The notes below the pieces were generated by a model, which was not told where the DNA came from, ran no database searches, and saw nothing but the letters and a program-made list of their open reading frames with translations. The position numbers and the translations under genes are program-made. 64,000 nt of DNA. Source: Atrina japonica (taxonomy: Eukaryota; Mollusca; Bivalvia; Pterioida; Pinnidae). Below, one piece after another: positions 1 through 12,990 of the stretch; positions within the stretch are counted from its first letter, which is position 1, and each line of letters begins with the position of its first letter. The stretch is from positions 124,001 to 188,000 of the forward strand of contig BROG01000467.1 in assembly GCA_030159075.1 (NCBI GenBank). The letters run 5' to 3'.

Positions 1-41
1 CATTAATCATCTTGTATTATAAATTTCTTAAAATCTAAGAA

Positions 42-212
42 TGTCATCGTTTTACAGCGGGTTCTCTCAGACGCATTTTGCAAGACATTTAGGTGTATTA
101 TTTGGTCTTTTATGCTACCACATTTTTTGCGGAAATAAAATTTATATTAAATTCTATCTCAACTGATTTTTTTACCTTTATTTTACTTTGGTATTGTTAA
201 TAATATTAAACA
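42..212 (+). mobile_element. Decayed hammerhead-module copy (PLE 5' region)
   Basis: Aligns by eye to the module at 35922-36214 (read on the minus strand) and at 20844-21147: shared order of a TTTTACAGYGG stretch, a TCTYAGACG stretch, ATTATTTGG, ATRMTACCAC, then CTCAACTGAT and an ACTTTGGTATT tail. Only the first half of the ribozyme core (CTCAACTGAT) survives; the GAAAC and GTC parts are replaced by T-rich sequence. No coding capacity. It stops near the same 3' end as the other module copies. Confidence 0.55.
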
Positions 213-1242
213 GAACATCGCTGTCTCAGCACCCATACTTTCACTGATATTTCTTTTCCAAAATATCATCTTGAAAAGGAACTAATGACAAATCTAAAAT
301 TAGATATCTCATTACTATTATGATACTATAAAGTTAACAATATGTGTGCGAGTTCTCGAATATTGCAAATTTTGGCCCGAAATAAACCCACATTTAAATT
401 CCTGCATGATGTACAGACTCGTCGGAGACATATTTCTGTATCTAAACATTATTCATATAACGAGAACAATTAATCAGACTAACTTATTGTTGGCTACCTT
501 GTTAGGCACATGGCCAAGATGCCAAAAGTATCTTTGCAGTATTTGGACAGATGAACACATTTTCAAAGCATAATCTGGTTTCAATTGAGGCGCAAATATC
601 ACATTTTCTTTTAATCTGGGCTGCTTTGTCACAAAGGCATTTTGAACGTTGAGAAAGGACTTGCTCTTTGGAACATCGTTTACGTGCAGATTATTTGTTA
701 AACACTACACATTATCTAATGACCGTAAACAATATATATTTACATGCGGTTGACAGCATCAAAGTGTATACACGCACTAGCAGATGCATTCAGGGTGTTG
801 TATTTGCATTATTTGGCATTAGAAATTAAACTTGAATAATTGTTTATTTTACAGTATCTTACTAAAATAGAAGACATCTTTGAATGGTGATATACAAAAG
901 GAAATTTACTGATGATTTACTTATAATAAAATTATGATAAAATATTTGTTGTGAATTATACCAGGTATAGGATTTGTTATCAAAGCCTTACATGTTTATA
1001 CAACAAACTTTTGTCGAAAAAAGGAAACATGAAAACAAGTATATGACTACAAATAAAACGAATGTATCTATACAAACGACTTCTAGTGTTTCAGTAAAAG
1101 AGCGTAAATTATACAGACTGTTGTGTTGTTGACACTGAATGAGGTCATCGACAACATCTCCTCTAATTGTTATTTTATGGTAGCAATTTTGTTTTCATTC
1201 TGATTACTCTGTACATATAAATAGGCGTGAACTACAAAACAA
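213..1242. other. No recognisable feature
   Basis: AT-rich sequence with only short chance open frames (the longest, 75 codons at 346-573, has no recognisable domain). No repeat structure noticed. Confidence 0.5.
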
Positions 1243-1996
1243 TCATAGACTAACACTACAAATATCCATATAAAACAGGCTAACAAACAGACTAAAAAAC
1301 ACTATAACAACACTTATAGATCCATATAACAACACAGTAACAAATGGGTATACAATATAAAAACAAGCATAAATCCGTATAACATCAACAAACAAAATGG
1401 TAAGTAATATAAAAACAAGCATAGATCCGTACAAAATGGAATACAACATAAAAACAAGCATAGATCTGTACAACAACAAGATAACAAAATGGTAGCAATA
1501 TAAAAACAAACATAGATCCGTACAGTACCGCTATAACAAATTGTTATAGATTATATAAAAATAACGAGCAAAGATCCGTACAACAACACAATTACAAAAT
1601 AGTATACAATATAAAAACAAGCATAGATTCGTACAACGACACGATTACAAAATGGTATACAATATAAAAACAAGCATATATCCATACAACAACAAGGTAT
1701 TAAAAGGGTGTATAATATAACAACAATAATCCGATATCCATACAACAACATGATAACAAAGGTATATGTACACTATATAACAGTCATAGATCCATATTAC
1801 AACACGTTTACAAAATGGTGTACAATGTTAAAATACATAGATTCATACAACAACACGGTAACAAAAGGGTATACAATGTAACAACAACTATAGATCCATA
1901 ACAACAATTAGGTGAAAAGGGTATACAATATAACAACACTCATAATCCATACAACAACACGGTAACAAAAGGATATACGATATAATAATAACTAAA
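1243..1996. repeat. 53-bp minisatellite, about 14 degenerate units
   Basis: Unit of about 53 bp: an ACAATATAAAAACAAGCATA half, then a GATCCGTACAACAACACG half and a short AAAATGGTAT link. Units vary from about 50 to 58 bp and decay to the right. The unit has few stop codons on the minus strand, which creates two short spurious frames there. Confidence 0.8.
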
Positions 1997-2109
1997 TTGT
2001 TAACAATATACCTTGAAGCATCACAGTCATTAAAACATCATAGATAGACTACAAACAAGTTATTCAACATTTCATTCTGTTACTTTATATAACTTTATAT
2101 AATCAAAAT

Positions 2110-2935
2110 TAATAAATTTCCGACGATTTCATTGGTTAACAATCCAGAAAACATTCGAGTCATACATCAATGACGTGAACGGTAATTAAGCCAGGCCCCC
2201 AGACGCAAGATAAAACGGGTCATCGTATTGAAAGTGGTCATAAGTTATAGTCGTGAATGCACCACACAACAGAAAAATCTATTAGTAACACCCTGTCTTC
2301 CATTTCAACTGGAAATTGTGAATCAGCTCCAAGTTCAAGTGCATTAGCATTGGTTTTAAATTCAAGTACAGTCAGGCCTATTCTCTACTGTATCGCTACT
2401 GCATTGGGCCTACTTGTCCTGCAAAGGGCGATCCAAAGCAATATACATATTAATATTCCAGTATCATTGAATACTATTAATACTCTCTCCATGGGATTTA
2501 TTTCAAATTCCTCTTTCAGTAACTGTTATTTTAACTAAAGCAGCCACACATCAACTTCTTTTCCATAGATTCGTCATCGTAAAAAATGACGTAACAGTCT
2601 AGTGTTGTTTGCAGCTGTCATAACGACGCAATTAAAGCGCGACAGTTTAACATGTTTGTTTATAACTTTGGTATTATGTTTATAATTTTTATATTATTTA
2701 GGAAAATCAATAAATAAACACTAAATATTTGAAAGAAATACCAACTAGTAATTGAAATTAAATTGTAAGCCTTGATTCATTGATTCTATATTTTTCTGTG
2801 TCACTAGAATATGACCTGAATGAAGACTGTACACACTTTTGCGTAATTCGCTTTGCAGATTACAGTGGGCAAAGTCTTCATTAGATCATTTCCTAGTGAC
2901 ACGGAAAAAACATAGAATCAATACTTAATTGAATA
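2110..2935 (+). repeat. Dispersed repeat R1, copy 1
   Basis: Matches 24536-25262 in inverted orientation over most of its length: the CGATTTCATTGGTTAACAAT start, a stretch around CATCAATGACGTGAACGG, the segment with CTCCATGGGATTTATTTC, the GCAATTAAAGCGCGAC segment and the terminal TTTTGCGTAATTCGCTT. A 93-codon open frame at 2257-2538 is not preserved in copy 2, which has indels in it, so it is not supported as a gene. The right end (about 2783-2925) folds back on itself: TGATTCTATATTTTTC reappears inverted after the TTCGC core. Several TGACGT (CRE-like) words are present. Family unknown; it could be a DNA-transposon relic or a duplicated gene 5' end. Confidence 0.65.
2659..2690 (+). mobile_element. 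Tail of a hammerhead module inside R1
   Basis: The string TATAACTTTGGTATTATG followed by TTTATAAT is the same 3' end found at 20758, 21118 and 21786. Copy 2 of R1 lacks it, so it is a later insertion or remnant within copy 1. Confidence 0.5.
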
Positions 2936-3042
2936 TGAAATTCACAGCGCTTCGTTAAAGTTATGACAACTCTTGACATCCCAATGTGAAACAATGTCAT
3001 GCATGATATTATTCCAGTAAAAAACTTTTTCCGATAGAAATA

Positions 3043-3361
3043 TTCCTGGTCGAGTAGTTAGAGCATCACATATTAAATCTCTCAACGTTGATCAACATGG
3101 GTTCGAGCCCTGCTGGAACCTAAACTGATGTGTGAGAAAGGTATAGCATCGCGCTTTCAATTATAACACCTCTTAGCTGCTCTAGCGCGGGTTAGAATCC
3201 CGATGGTACCATAACTCATGTTATAATGTTTGCGGAAGGCTTGTGGTCTCTTCAGGTACGTTATAACCGGGTTCTCTTCTCAGCAATTAAAGGCTGACAG
3301 CAACCATATACAGACCAAATTGTTTAGCGTGGCGTAAAAACAAATAAAAAAAGCAAAACGA
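3043..3361 (+). mobile_element. SINE-1 copy with duplicated tRNA-like head
   Basis: tRNA-derived SINE. The head has an A-box-like GGTCGAGTAGTTAGAGC and a B box GGTTCGAGCCC, followed by CTGGAACCTAAACTGAT. A second head follows at about 3146 (GCATCGCGCTTTCAA and a B box GGGTTAGAATCCC). The body resumes with GCGGAAGGC, GTGGTCTCTTC, ACCGGGTTCTCT and ends in GTGGCGTAAAA plus an A-rich tail. The GAGTGGTTA type of A box resembles tRNA-Leu/Ser heads (inference). Confidence 0.75.
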
Positions 3362-3818
3362 AATCAATAGGAAAACTAAAAAGTAAAATTCTATGAAATA
3401 CTGAGAAAGAGAACTTTTAAGGAGGCTTAGACATAAGGAAGCAAACCTGATTATGACCAGCTTTACAGCAAGCGAAGGCATACAATACGGAGACTACTTA
3501 AGGGTAACAATATAAACACAGCTACCCCAAAATAGTAAGGTCACAATAGTGATTACTTTATAAGTAAACATATGAAAATATACTAATAATGAGGACATGG
3601 ATAAGAAAACAAACGGATTTACACGATCACAAAGGATTTGCAGTGAATATATACACAGAGATACAAAGCATTATAATGTATCATGTCAGGTAAATAAATA
3701 AAAGGATACAGTCCTGGAGGAGTTTATAATATAAATAATAGATGTTGTACTGTGGTTTGAACAGATTAGACTAGAAAAATGGTTTAGAGAACTGGCCCAA
3801 AGGGGTGACAAAAGTGAG

Positions 3819-3822
<4 letters not shown>
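3362..3822. other. No recognisable feature
   Basis: AT-rich sequence between SINE-1 and an AT microsatellite; nothing else seen. Confidence 0.5.

Positions 3823-3886
<64 letters not shown>
3823..3886. repeat. (AT)n microsatellite
   Basis: Uninterrupted AT dinucleotide tract of about 64 bp; open frames crossing it are artefacts. The stretch from 3887 to 4157 shows nothing. Confidence 0.97.
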
Positions 3887-3888
<2 letters not shown>

Positions 3889-4157
3889 TGTAAATCTACA
3901 TTTTTACAAAAACTATTACACAGTCATCTCCAGTTCAATTTCAATAAACGTTATATGAAATATAGAGATAAAACTAAAACTCACTTTGTCACTCTGCTGT
4001 ATATCAGTCTTGGATTTTATTCTTTCGATAAAAGCTATATTTATATTTTTGCACATGTAGTCCCATTACATTTGGGATTTTAAATTGTTCTTCGTTTTAA
4101 TACTAATTTGTCATATTCTAGTTTGAGTTTCTAATATCCATTGGCACTTCTACATAA

Positions 4158-4218
4158 ATACATACATACTTACATACTTACATACATACATACATATATA
4201 CATACATACATACATACA

Positions 4219-4250
<32 letters not shown>

Positions 4251-4418
4251 CTTACAGACAGACAGACAGACAGACAGACATACTTACATACAGACAGACA
4301 GACAGAGAGACAGACAGACAGTCAGACAGACAGACATAACATACATACATACATGCATACATACATACATACATACATACATACATACATACATACATAC
4401 ATACATACATACATACAT
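4158..4418. repeat. (CATA)n/(CAGA)n compound microsatellite
   Basis: CATA repeats, then CAGA repeats, a short mixed stretch, CAGA again, and a second long CATA tract. It reads through as a spurious tyrosine/histidine/threonine-rich frame. Confidence 0.95.
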
Positions 4419-6480
4419 CAATTTAATTTTTCATTAAAGCTATTTTTCTAGAAGAAAAGGATTCTATTTACTAAGACGCTGTTCACTGTATTATTATGAG
4501 ATCGTACTACCAATACTTCTACATACTTGACACATTATGTTCAGTTTTATGAAATAGTTTGTACTCAAATCGTGTGACGTCAACAGAAATGTGACTAAGG
4601 TAATTTCTGGTTTCGGAATGCCTACACTGACGACATTAATGGTACCTTGTTTCCAGTCATCTAAGTTTGGAAAAATTAAACTAAATGTTCATTTTTGTAA
4701 AGTTAACAAGTATCATATGCCTCTCCTTGGGGCTACATCTCAAATTTGACAACTTTCACTGTACCACATACATATTTCTGGTCAAAAATGAACTCGAATA
4801 ATTCAAGGCCGCTCCGTTTCCGATTCTCTCCATACTACGAGGGCTTGTAGTCTCTATGCTATAACAACGCGTCAACTGTTCCCTGTGAGAAGAAACCAAT
4901 CACAGCGTCGTATTCCTTTGGGTATGCGCAATATGTATATCCGGTGAAAATTAAACTTTGGAAGTATTTCGTATTAGCTCTGTCTTCAAATTGTTTACAT
5001 CAAATTGGTGCTGATGATGCTTTCAATTGGATTAATATTCTATATCGCATTATTTCAAAAGTAGGTCAGCTTTATTTACTAATCTAATTTTAATTCCTCT
5101 TAGTTTTTCCTCCATCTGTGATACCGTATGTAACTGTCTGAGGCGTTTCGAGTGTAAATGTATTTAAGCGTTAAAGTGAAATGAACTGTCGTAAGTGAAA
5201 TTTTTTTACATGCATATTTTATGTAATACTTTATCTCAAATATATCCCAAAGAGGTCATACGATGATTGGATAGCTAATGCATGCGTATAATTGCAACTA
5301 TCTTGACAAACGTAACCCGTTATACCAGTCTCATTTTTATCTCCCATTACTTTGAGCATTGCAAATTAACTTTCGGTTGTTTTTACGAAGATTACCGAGT
5401 GTACAATAAGTACGTGCGATTTGCATTTGATATACATTCTATTTTTATTACCCTTTGTGTTTATTTTCGTACATCATCATTTCACACCCAGATCAGGCAA
5501 CGTTGGTCTTTTCCGTCGTTTCAAAACATTAGCTTCTGAAATTGTCCCCTTGCTTGGCATATCGACCAATCTTTAACTCGACCCGTCACAATTTCCGCGA
5601 TTTATCATTCTTGACACACAAGAACTGCCCAACTCCACCGGGCATGGCGGCACGATTGTAAAACATGAGATACGCATAGTTTTCACTGTTATATTGTTTT
5701 GATTTTAGCAATGTCAGCATTCATTTCATGTTAACATTAAAGATTGGGAAAATGTCTTTTAGTGACCTGATATTTTTATTTGCTTCAGGTATTTATAATA
5801 GCTTTATAAAAAAAAATATTTTACATAATACTTGTACTTTCCAATAAAAATTCATGTCCTGTATTTTAATAGTAAATACAGATACATAAAAAACAGACCG
5901 ATTTTAACATACGCCGATTGTGTAAAAGAACGAGATTGCTGATAGACAGAGCGCGTAAAGGACCGAGACCCCCTGACCGAATTACGAGTCACATTTGATA
6001 TGGCGAAAGAGTTTATCTGAAAGGTCATTGCATACGGAAATACAGCTGGATATTTTAAGGTACGGGAAAACTTAAATTCTAATAAAACAAATAACTTCGA
6101 AAAGAAGATTTTTTACAACGTTCCATTATGTATTTGAATACACATTTTATTATATTCTCGTCTATATATCATGGAATAAAATCACCGCTATGACAGCTTA
6201 TATTGCTTTAATGCATTGATCGTAGAGAACGAAATATTACGACTGAATTATTCGGGTTAGTCAACTATGCGATAAACTCATTAACCGGAAGTTATGTAGT
6301 ACAGATTTTCCGTTTAAAGTGTATAATATTATTACGAACCATGTTGGAACGGAACAATTCAAAAAGGTCTATTAAGACGCACTGACTTCAGAATTTTTAT
6401 TTATTTGTTCATTAAATATTATTTCACGCCAGACTAGCAAATTTTCAGTCCAAAAATGGTGGTCACTTTGTAGTGTTTGA

Positions 6481-6481
<1 letters not shown>
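4419..6481. other. No recognisable feature
   Basis: Unique-looking sequence of mixed composition. An 85-codon frame at 5282-5539 has no recognisable domain and no splice or start context. No element ends identified. Confidence 0.4.
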
Positions 6482-6530
<49 letters not shown>

Positions 6531-6612
6531 CGTCCTTATTATTATTATCATTACTTTTATTACTATTACCATTATTATTATACCATTATTATTACTGCCA
6601 TCATTATTATTC
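6482..6612. repeat. (ATT)n microsatellite with imperfect extension
   Basis: Pure ATT tract to about 6530, then imperfect ATT, ATC and ACC triplets to 6612. Confidence 0.95.
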
Positions 6613-7962
6613 ACAATACATTTTTTTTCAAAAATAAGCCAAGTGTCGGACGTGAAATAGATAAAAGTACAAAATCCCTTTTATATATAAAATAAAGAAA
6701 TAAAGAAAGAAATTCTAAATTTTGTGCACGTTTAATCAGTTCCACAACATATTATTTACACTAAATGCGTGTCGAAAAACATACCCATCTACAATACTTT
6801 ATAATGGAAATCGCTTACACACGATTTTACATTTAATAATAGATTGTATACATAGCAAATGAAACGTTAATAACACAATCATACCTATAACAGTAATTCA
6901 GTGATACAAGTTATACATCTGATTAAACCTTTTTAGTTCCGTATCTCTAGCGTGTATCTTAAAAGATTGATATTGATCCTATAAACTGAACCCAAGGTTC
7001 GTTATTTACCAATGATAATATTCGGACGGCGTTTTGTGAAGTTGACGTAAAGACGGAGAATGCGAAAATCACTCTGTAAACAATTTAATCGGGTAATAAA
7101 TTCGGACTGAAAAACGTGTTTGAATGATGTGAAACATTTCATACACAGAAAAGTGTTTGTTTTAATCGATATCATTTACCTTTTATCAGCAATAAATGAT
7201 GTATATTTCACCCTATCATGACATACATTAATTAAAATTAGATATTTGACCTATAAAATTTTAAAATCAGATTAATGACCTTACTACATGTATAACATTT
7301 CTTACCCGTGAAAGAAATTCGGTGAATTTGCTGCACCGACATAATTAAATAAGTTTTATGAAGTATTCTGTTTATTCTGTATATGTATATGTAAAATTTA
7401 TCATTTTTGACAGTATTAACATGACAGAGCGGATCTTTCGTTTATGATAAATAATTTGTAATCTAAAACATGACCTTGTATCAACAATAAAATATATCTG
7501 AAATTTAAAACGTTGAATTTGAAAGCACGGCGTTTTTAACATGGACATTTTCTAAGCCTGTCCTTCAGTTATTTGGGATACTTAACAATATGATCCCGAA
7601 GAAGATATATGAAGTAAAAACCTTTTTTTCCAAGAAATGTGTATAAAATCAAAATTTGCACCTGACACAACATCAAGAGATATTAGAGATATTTTGGATC
7701 CTATCATAGGATTTCATTAAAATTTTACAACAAAACATAAATCACAAATACCAACGTATAAATATTCAGTATATATCTAAGATACAATATACAAATCTGG
7801 TAAATATTGGACATACACGGACATCCAGATTATTAAGAAATAGATTATGATAATATATCTACATAGGAATCACTGAAACATATAAATTAATATTAAGGTC
7901 GGGACAAAGGAATATACATGATGATAAAGGAAAGACTAAACCATGACCACTGTATAGGTAAT
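6613..7962. other. No recognisable feature
   Basis: AT-rich sequence with no ORF, repeat or RNA that can be supported. Confidence 0.4.
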
Positions 7963-8095
7963 GACACACACACGTGCACACACACACACGTGAACTCATG
8001 CATGCATGCATGCACATACACATACACACACACCAACACAAACACGAATGCACGAACGCATTCACGCACGCGCACAGAGAGACACAGACAAACGC
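7963..8095. repeat. CA-rich low-complexity tract
   Basis: Imperfect CA, CATG and ACGC repeats; frames on both strands through it are artefacts of the short repeat units. Confidence 0.9.
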
Positions 8096-8128
8096 GTACA
8101 CTCAGACATACAGCGCTCACAGACAACA

Positions 8129-8312
8129 CAGAGCTGAAACCTCGCTTAAAGACTTACCTCACTAAGGAGAAAACCGGGCATTTGAGACCTAACCACAAGT
8201 TTTTAGTATCTTGATAAATATTTAATAAGTACTGAACCTCACCTAAGAGATCACCTTACTAATTAGACCATTTTGAGTCAGTCAGTTAAATGGTCATAAT
8301 AGCGAATGTGAA
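8129..8312. mobile_element. MITE family 2, diverged copy
   Basis: Shares CTCGCTTAAAGAC near the left end, AGAGATSACCTYACTAATTA in the middle and GTCAGTCAGTT then ATGGTC near the right end with 27707-27892, where the terminal inverted repeats are visible. The right terminal repeat here is decayed. Confidence 0.6.
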
Positions 8313-9513
8313 ATACATGACATTTCCATGTTGGTTGAAATGTCACCAGATCACCAGCTAGAGAGAAAAGGCTACCAATCTGTCATTTCGATGGTTTAAT
8401 ACAGGTATTATAGGACAATAAGGTTGTTGTAATCAGACGTTTTTGAATGGACAATACAATGTCTCTATTATGTAAATACGTTCTTAATTGTCAGGAAATA
8501 TCAAATATATGTTTGTCATTTAAGTTCATTGTCATGCACAGTTGTTGTATCATATTTTCCGTAAAAGTCAAGAAATAAATCCAGGGACATCCTGTACAAA
8601 ATAGTTTGAGTATAATTGTTGTTTTGAGAATCTAAGAATAACGTTTATTAAAGTAAATGAAAAGTTGTTTTTCAGTACAGCGTGTAGTTTCAAAAATTGG
8701 CATTTTTGTTGTAGACTTAAATCTTTTAAACTCTTCTGTTATAAATCTCGTTATTTATAAGTATCATACTTACAACAAATCACTTTCAAATCTCTTGCAG
8801 AGGACGGATCGTGTTTTAATAATTATCTGCTATAATGACTAAATGAATGAAAATATTTCAAACCAAATGTGTATAACTCGACATTTTTCAGCATCTGTTT
8901 CGTATTATAGTGTTAAGTAATGATTGTTTTCATAATGTCCCTGATATGTCCAAAGTCTTAATAATATCACAGGTTGCCTTGAACGGTCCGAGGTAACCCC
9001 GAGGGTCAGTACAAAATCCGAGGTCATTTGTACTAACCGGGGACATATAATACATTATTACATTTTTAATACATTTTTTTAACCAAATAAACTGAGGAAA
9101 TATCTATGTAAATATTATTTTCTTACAGGTCAAACTATAGTCTATATTATAAATATCGAACAATAACCATACTGTACTGTAGAAAGTTGATTTTCAGTGC
9201 CAAATGATTATTCCAGTGAAGTGATTTTTTCTGAATACAGACAGTCATCTTAAATTAACTAAATTGTAGTTTGGTTATGTCAGAGTAAGGTATTCGTTGT
9301 ATAAAAGGTCAAAATGTGACACCTGGTGAGGTGTTATAATTATTATATTTTATATGTAGATAGGTATGTCCCATGTACAGATATAAGGTGTGTAGGGAAT
9401 AAATATCAATTTTCAATCAAAATTCATTTTGGCCCTGTAATAATGCACTGTTGGCTGTAATATGAACTCGATTTTAGATAAACAAAGGTGTTTGATCAAT
9501 AGTTATTAGGACG
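8313..9513. other. No gene; one small dyad
   Basis: Mostly unique AT-rich sequence. At 8986-9044 a GC-richer dyad has GGTCAGTACAAA on one side and TTTGTACTAACC on the other, separated by 11 bases. Purpose unknown. Confidence 0.4.
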
Positions 9514-9901
9514 TGTTCAACATATGAACATTTCATATACAGATGTAAACAACTCACTGATAAACTATTGAAACGGGGATATCGAAAAGCGCGTTTGATG
9601 TCAGCGTTTTACGGTTTGTATAATAGTCTTGTTTGCGATTTCACTAGGTGAAATGTTCAGTTGCCTTTTCGTTGGTGGTTGTTGAGATGTCTGTACAAAC
9701 GTTCCTCATGTATTTCATTTGGACTGGACTGTGGACTCACGGCGGTTGTGACCGGTCGACAGGGGATGCATACTCCTCTATGGCACCTGATCTCAAATAT
9801 TGGTTTGCAGAGGTCCGTGTATGTCCATTTTTACCAGATTTGTATCTATATCCTGGACATCCTAGGGATTTATACTTTGGCAACTTAGATGTTTTATATT
9901 A
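9514..9901 (+). mobile_element. PLE 3' end, 5'-truncated copy
   Basis: Begins inside the reverse transcriptase C-terminus: frame from 9520 reads TYEHFIYRCKQLTDKLL, then RGYRKARLMSAFYGLYNSLV, matching the C-terminus of the element at 34393-34602. It then loses frame, carries the conserved TTGTTGAGA stop region and the full 3' untranslated region (GTGACCGGTCGACAGGGGAT, TATACTTTGG), and ends in TTTTATATTA. It is oriented opposite to the main element. Confidence 0.85.
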
Positions 9902-10111
9902 GTAAATATTTATAATGTCTGAGACAGGATTAATAAATACAGTCCACGGTACATTGGTATAGGTCAAGTTTATTTAGTCAGAATTTCAAGTTTATCATTT
10001 CAGTTTTTCAGTTTTCTGCGCATTTTAAATACCATTATTTGTCCTTAGACGATAATTTGTCACGTACACATAGACGGTTGCAAAGTCTTGCATAATTTAC
10101 TTCTAATTATT

Positions 10112-10248
<137 letters not shown>

Positions 10249-11418
10249 ATATGTTATGTGTGGGGGGGTCGATAAGTTAAGGTTGATAACAAGTATTGAT
10301 GGCGGCTATTTTTATTGATTAAGACATTGAGATATTTTTAAAGTGCATGAATATTCAGATTAGGCCACATAATTTTACATAAGAATATAGTTAGAATGAA
10401 TTCTATATTCTATACCTTGTAGCTAATTCATATATTATAATTTGATAAATTAGAAAATAATGGTACTGTTAACCGAATATTGCAGGCACTTCCAATACAA
10501 TGAATATAAACGAGTTTAAACTTCACCTCATATATTTCACTTGAAAGTCTATTGTTGCTATAGTTTGTGGCTTGTCAGATTGCCACAGATTCTGCGAAAT
10601 ACTTTATAATTGCAAAGCATCTAATTTTACTGCAAAGCGTTCAACAAAGGGTCGTAAAATTGACATCATTTTGTTGCTAATTCCTATCACGACCGTCTGG
10701 CTAAGGTCGGTATTTCCAGGGTACAATAAAAGGTCACAGTAACTTTGGGTATATCAGCTGGAGTTATATTACCTTCTTGGTCATGTTAGGAATGTCACGT
10801 AGACGTTTAAATGAAGTGTATTCAGCTATAGCACAGAGATACGGCAGACAGAAAAATCAAAGATACAACAGAGGCCAATCTACTTGAATGAAGAAAACAA
10901 AATGTTTTATGTTTTAACAGCACAACATGTAAACCGTAAACGCTTTTTTTCCCTTAACGTCGATAGAATTTTGTACAATTCTTGTGATAGATTACAATCG
11001 CATACTTGCCAAGTCTCCCCCATAAATACATAGGGAGACTCCCTAGTTTTTATGTAAAATTTTGATACTATCTTCAAGAAAAATGCATATCTCCCCCATG
11101 AAAATTTTTAATTTTCCTATTAATTCTTACTAAAATTTAGAGTTTCCCCCATGAGATTGAAAAATCTATTATTATCTACATATTTAATATCATATGTAAT
11201 TTGACAATCTTAAATTTCAGGTTTTTCTTTGTCTGGACATTTCTTAATATAAAAAGTACAGGTAACAAAGTGTTACGATCAGGTATCACAAAGTGGTAGC
11301 ACATTTTTTATTAACATTCAACTATACAGACAAACATGGACCTAGAACGAAGGAATATGATTAGATGTAATGACATTTTATAATTTTTCATTTTCATATT
11401 TTTATATATCGAATATCA
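10249..11418. other. No gene; small perfect hairpin at 11012-11040
   Basis: Mostly unique sequence. AGTCTCCC (11012) and GGGAGACT (11033-11040) form a perfect 8-bp stem with a 13-nt loop. CTCCCCCATG-like words recur at about 11091 and 11145, hinting at an old repeat. Confidence 0.4.
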
Positions 11419-11583
11419 ATATAAAATATCAGATACCAAAGTATAAATATTCATGACATCCAGAATACGTATACAAATCTGGTGGTATGTGACAAACAGG
11501 GACCTCTGGAAATCCAGAGGTGGGATCAAGTGTCATGGAGGGGTAATCATTCCTTGTTGACTGGTCACAGTCAAATCCAAATA
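11419..11583 (-). mobile_element. PLE 3' untranslated fragment
   Basis: Antisense of the PLE 3' end: ATAAAATATCAGATACCAAA, CCAGAGGTGGGATCAAG, GGTCACAGTCAAATCCAA. Truncated before the coding part. Confidence 0.85.
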
Positions 11584-12319
11584 ACGCATCTATCACTATA
11601 TTTATAGCATATTAACTATATAATAATACATTGTACTAAGATCCCGAATGAATTTTTAAAAATTCAAAACTAAACTAACTTTAGAAAATTTATCCTACTT
11701 TGGAAATATTTGACTAGGTAGATCCAATCTAAAAAGTTACTATCTATTTTTTTCTGTATTTTTGACAATCTGAATGTCTTTTACCCGTCTGTTGTGCTGT
11801 AAGCAATCTGCCGTCTGTTGTGCTGAAAGCAATCTGCTTTTTTAATATTCGGTTATATCTTGTGTGTGTATATGTCCAATAAAACGAAGGCATTGATGAG
11901 GAGAAAAAAAATCAGAATTTTCTTAACAAATAATCTCTCGGAGATAAATACAATAAGAACAAAACAAACACGAAAGAAATGTGTTGCTAATGCATAAAAG
12001 ACGGAAAGTGTTTACTTAGCCTGTAAGTACTGTTTACTTTATGTTCCTTAATGATATAGCTGTGTATCATTTATTTTCGTTTTCCATTCAAAAATATTTT
12101 CCTAACCTACAGTTAATCATAATGCAGATTCACCACACAAAATGTACTCTTGTCCGAATTTCGTAATCTTTTATTGACTGATCTGCAACTAGAATTTCCG
12201 TGATACGAGGATAAAAATGTTGAGTAGAAAGTGTATATCTCGGAGTATTGAAACATTTAAAAAGAAAATTCAATAAGCTTATGTACTATGATTACGTTTG
12301 CAAAAGGGAACTCCTTGAC
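11584..12319. other. No gene; short tandem duplication
   Basis: Unique AT-rich sequence. Around 11788-11838 the phrase CCGTCTGTTGTGCTG plus AAGCAATCTG is present twice in tandem. Confidence 0.4.
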
Positions 12320-12990
12320 CGATTGGCTGGAATATTGTGCTTTAGAAGTCTCTCACCTCTAATCAGCGTGGTGCTCGAAATCTAACAGCTCTAAACAGCA
12401 AGGGTTAAAAATATCACACCTCTAATCAGCACGGGTCCGAAGTCTCACACCTCTAAACAGCACGGGTTCGAAATAACACACCTCTCAACAGCACAGGTTC
12501 AAAGTCTCACACATCTAAACAGCTCGGGTTAGATAGCTCACACCTCTCAACAGCACAGGTTTAAAGTCTCACACATCTAAACAGCTCGGGTTCGAAATCT
12601 CACACCTTTAAACAGCACGGGTTCATGATTAAACACCTCTAAACAGCACGGGTTCAAGGTCTCAATCCTCTAATCAGCACGGGTTCGAAATCTCACACCT
12701 CTAAACAGCACGGGTTTTAGGTCTCAAATGTCTAATCAGCACGGGTTCAAGGCCTCCACCTCTATACAGCATGGGTTCAAGGTCTCTGACCTCGAAACAG
12801 CACGGGTTCGAAGTCTCACACCTCTAAACTCCACGGCTCAAGGTCTCCTACCTCTAATCAGCACGGCTTCAAGGTCTCTCACAACTCTAAACAGTACGGT
12901 ATCAAAGTCTGTCACCTCTAAACAGCACGGGTCCGAAGTTTCACAACTGTAAACAGCATGGGTTCGAATCCTACTGGAAGCTCAGCTGAT
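12320..12990 (+). repeat. SINE-1 whose B-box segment is amplified about 20 times
   Basis: Starts with a recognisable SINE-1 head (GATTGGCTGGAATATTGTGC, cf. GAGTGGTTAGAGCAT) and ends in SINE-1 body (GGTTCGAATCC, then TGGAAGCTCAGCTGATTTTG). Between them lie about 20 tandem units of 30-32 bp, typically TCTCACACCTCTAAACAGC followed by ACGGGTTCGAAG. Each unit spans the region just before and including the pol III B box. Units differ by scattered substitutions, so the expansion is old. Confidence 0.8.

Noticed and set aside
2257..2538. 93-codon frame starting with ATG in repeat R1
   Set aside because: The second R1 copy has indels and stops in this frame, so the frame is not conserved.
4158..4418. 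CRISPR-like regular repeats
   Set aside because: Simple tetranucleotide microsatellite with no spacers, in a eukaryotic context. The same applies to the minisatellites at 12320, 29235, 33300 and 44331, which are contiguous tandem units.
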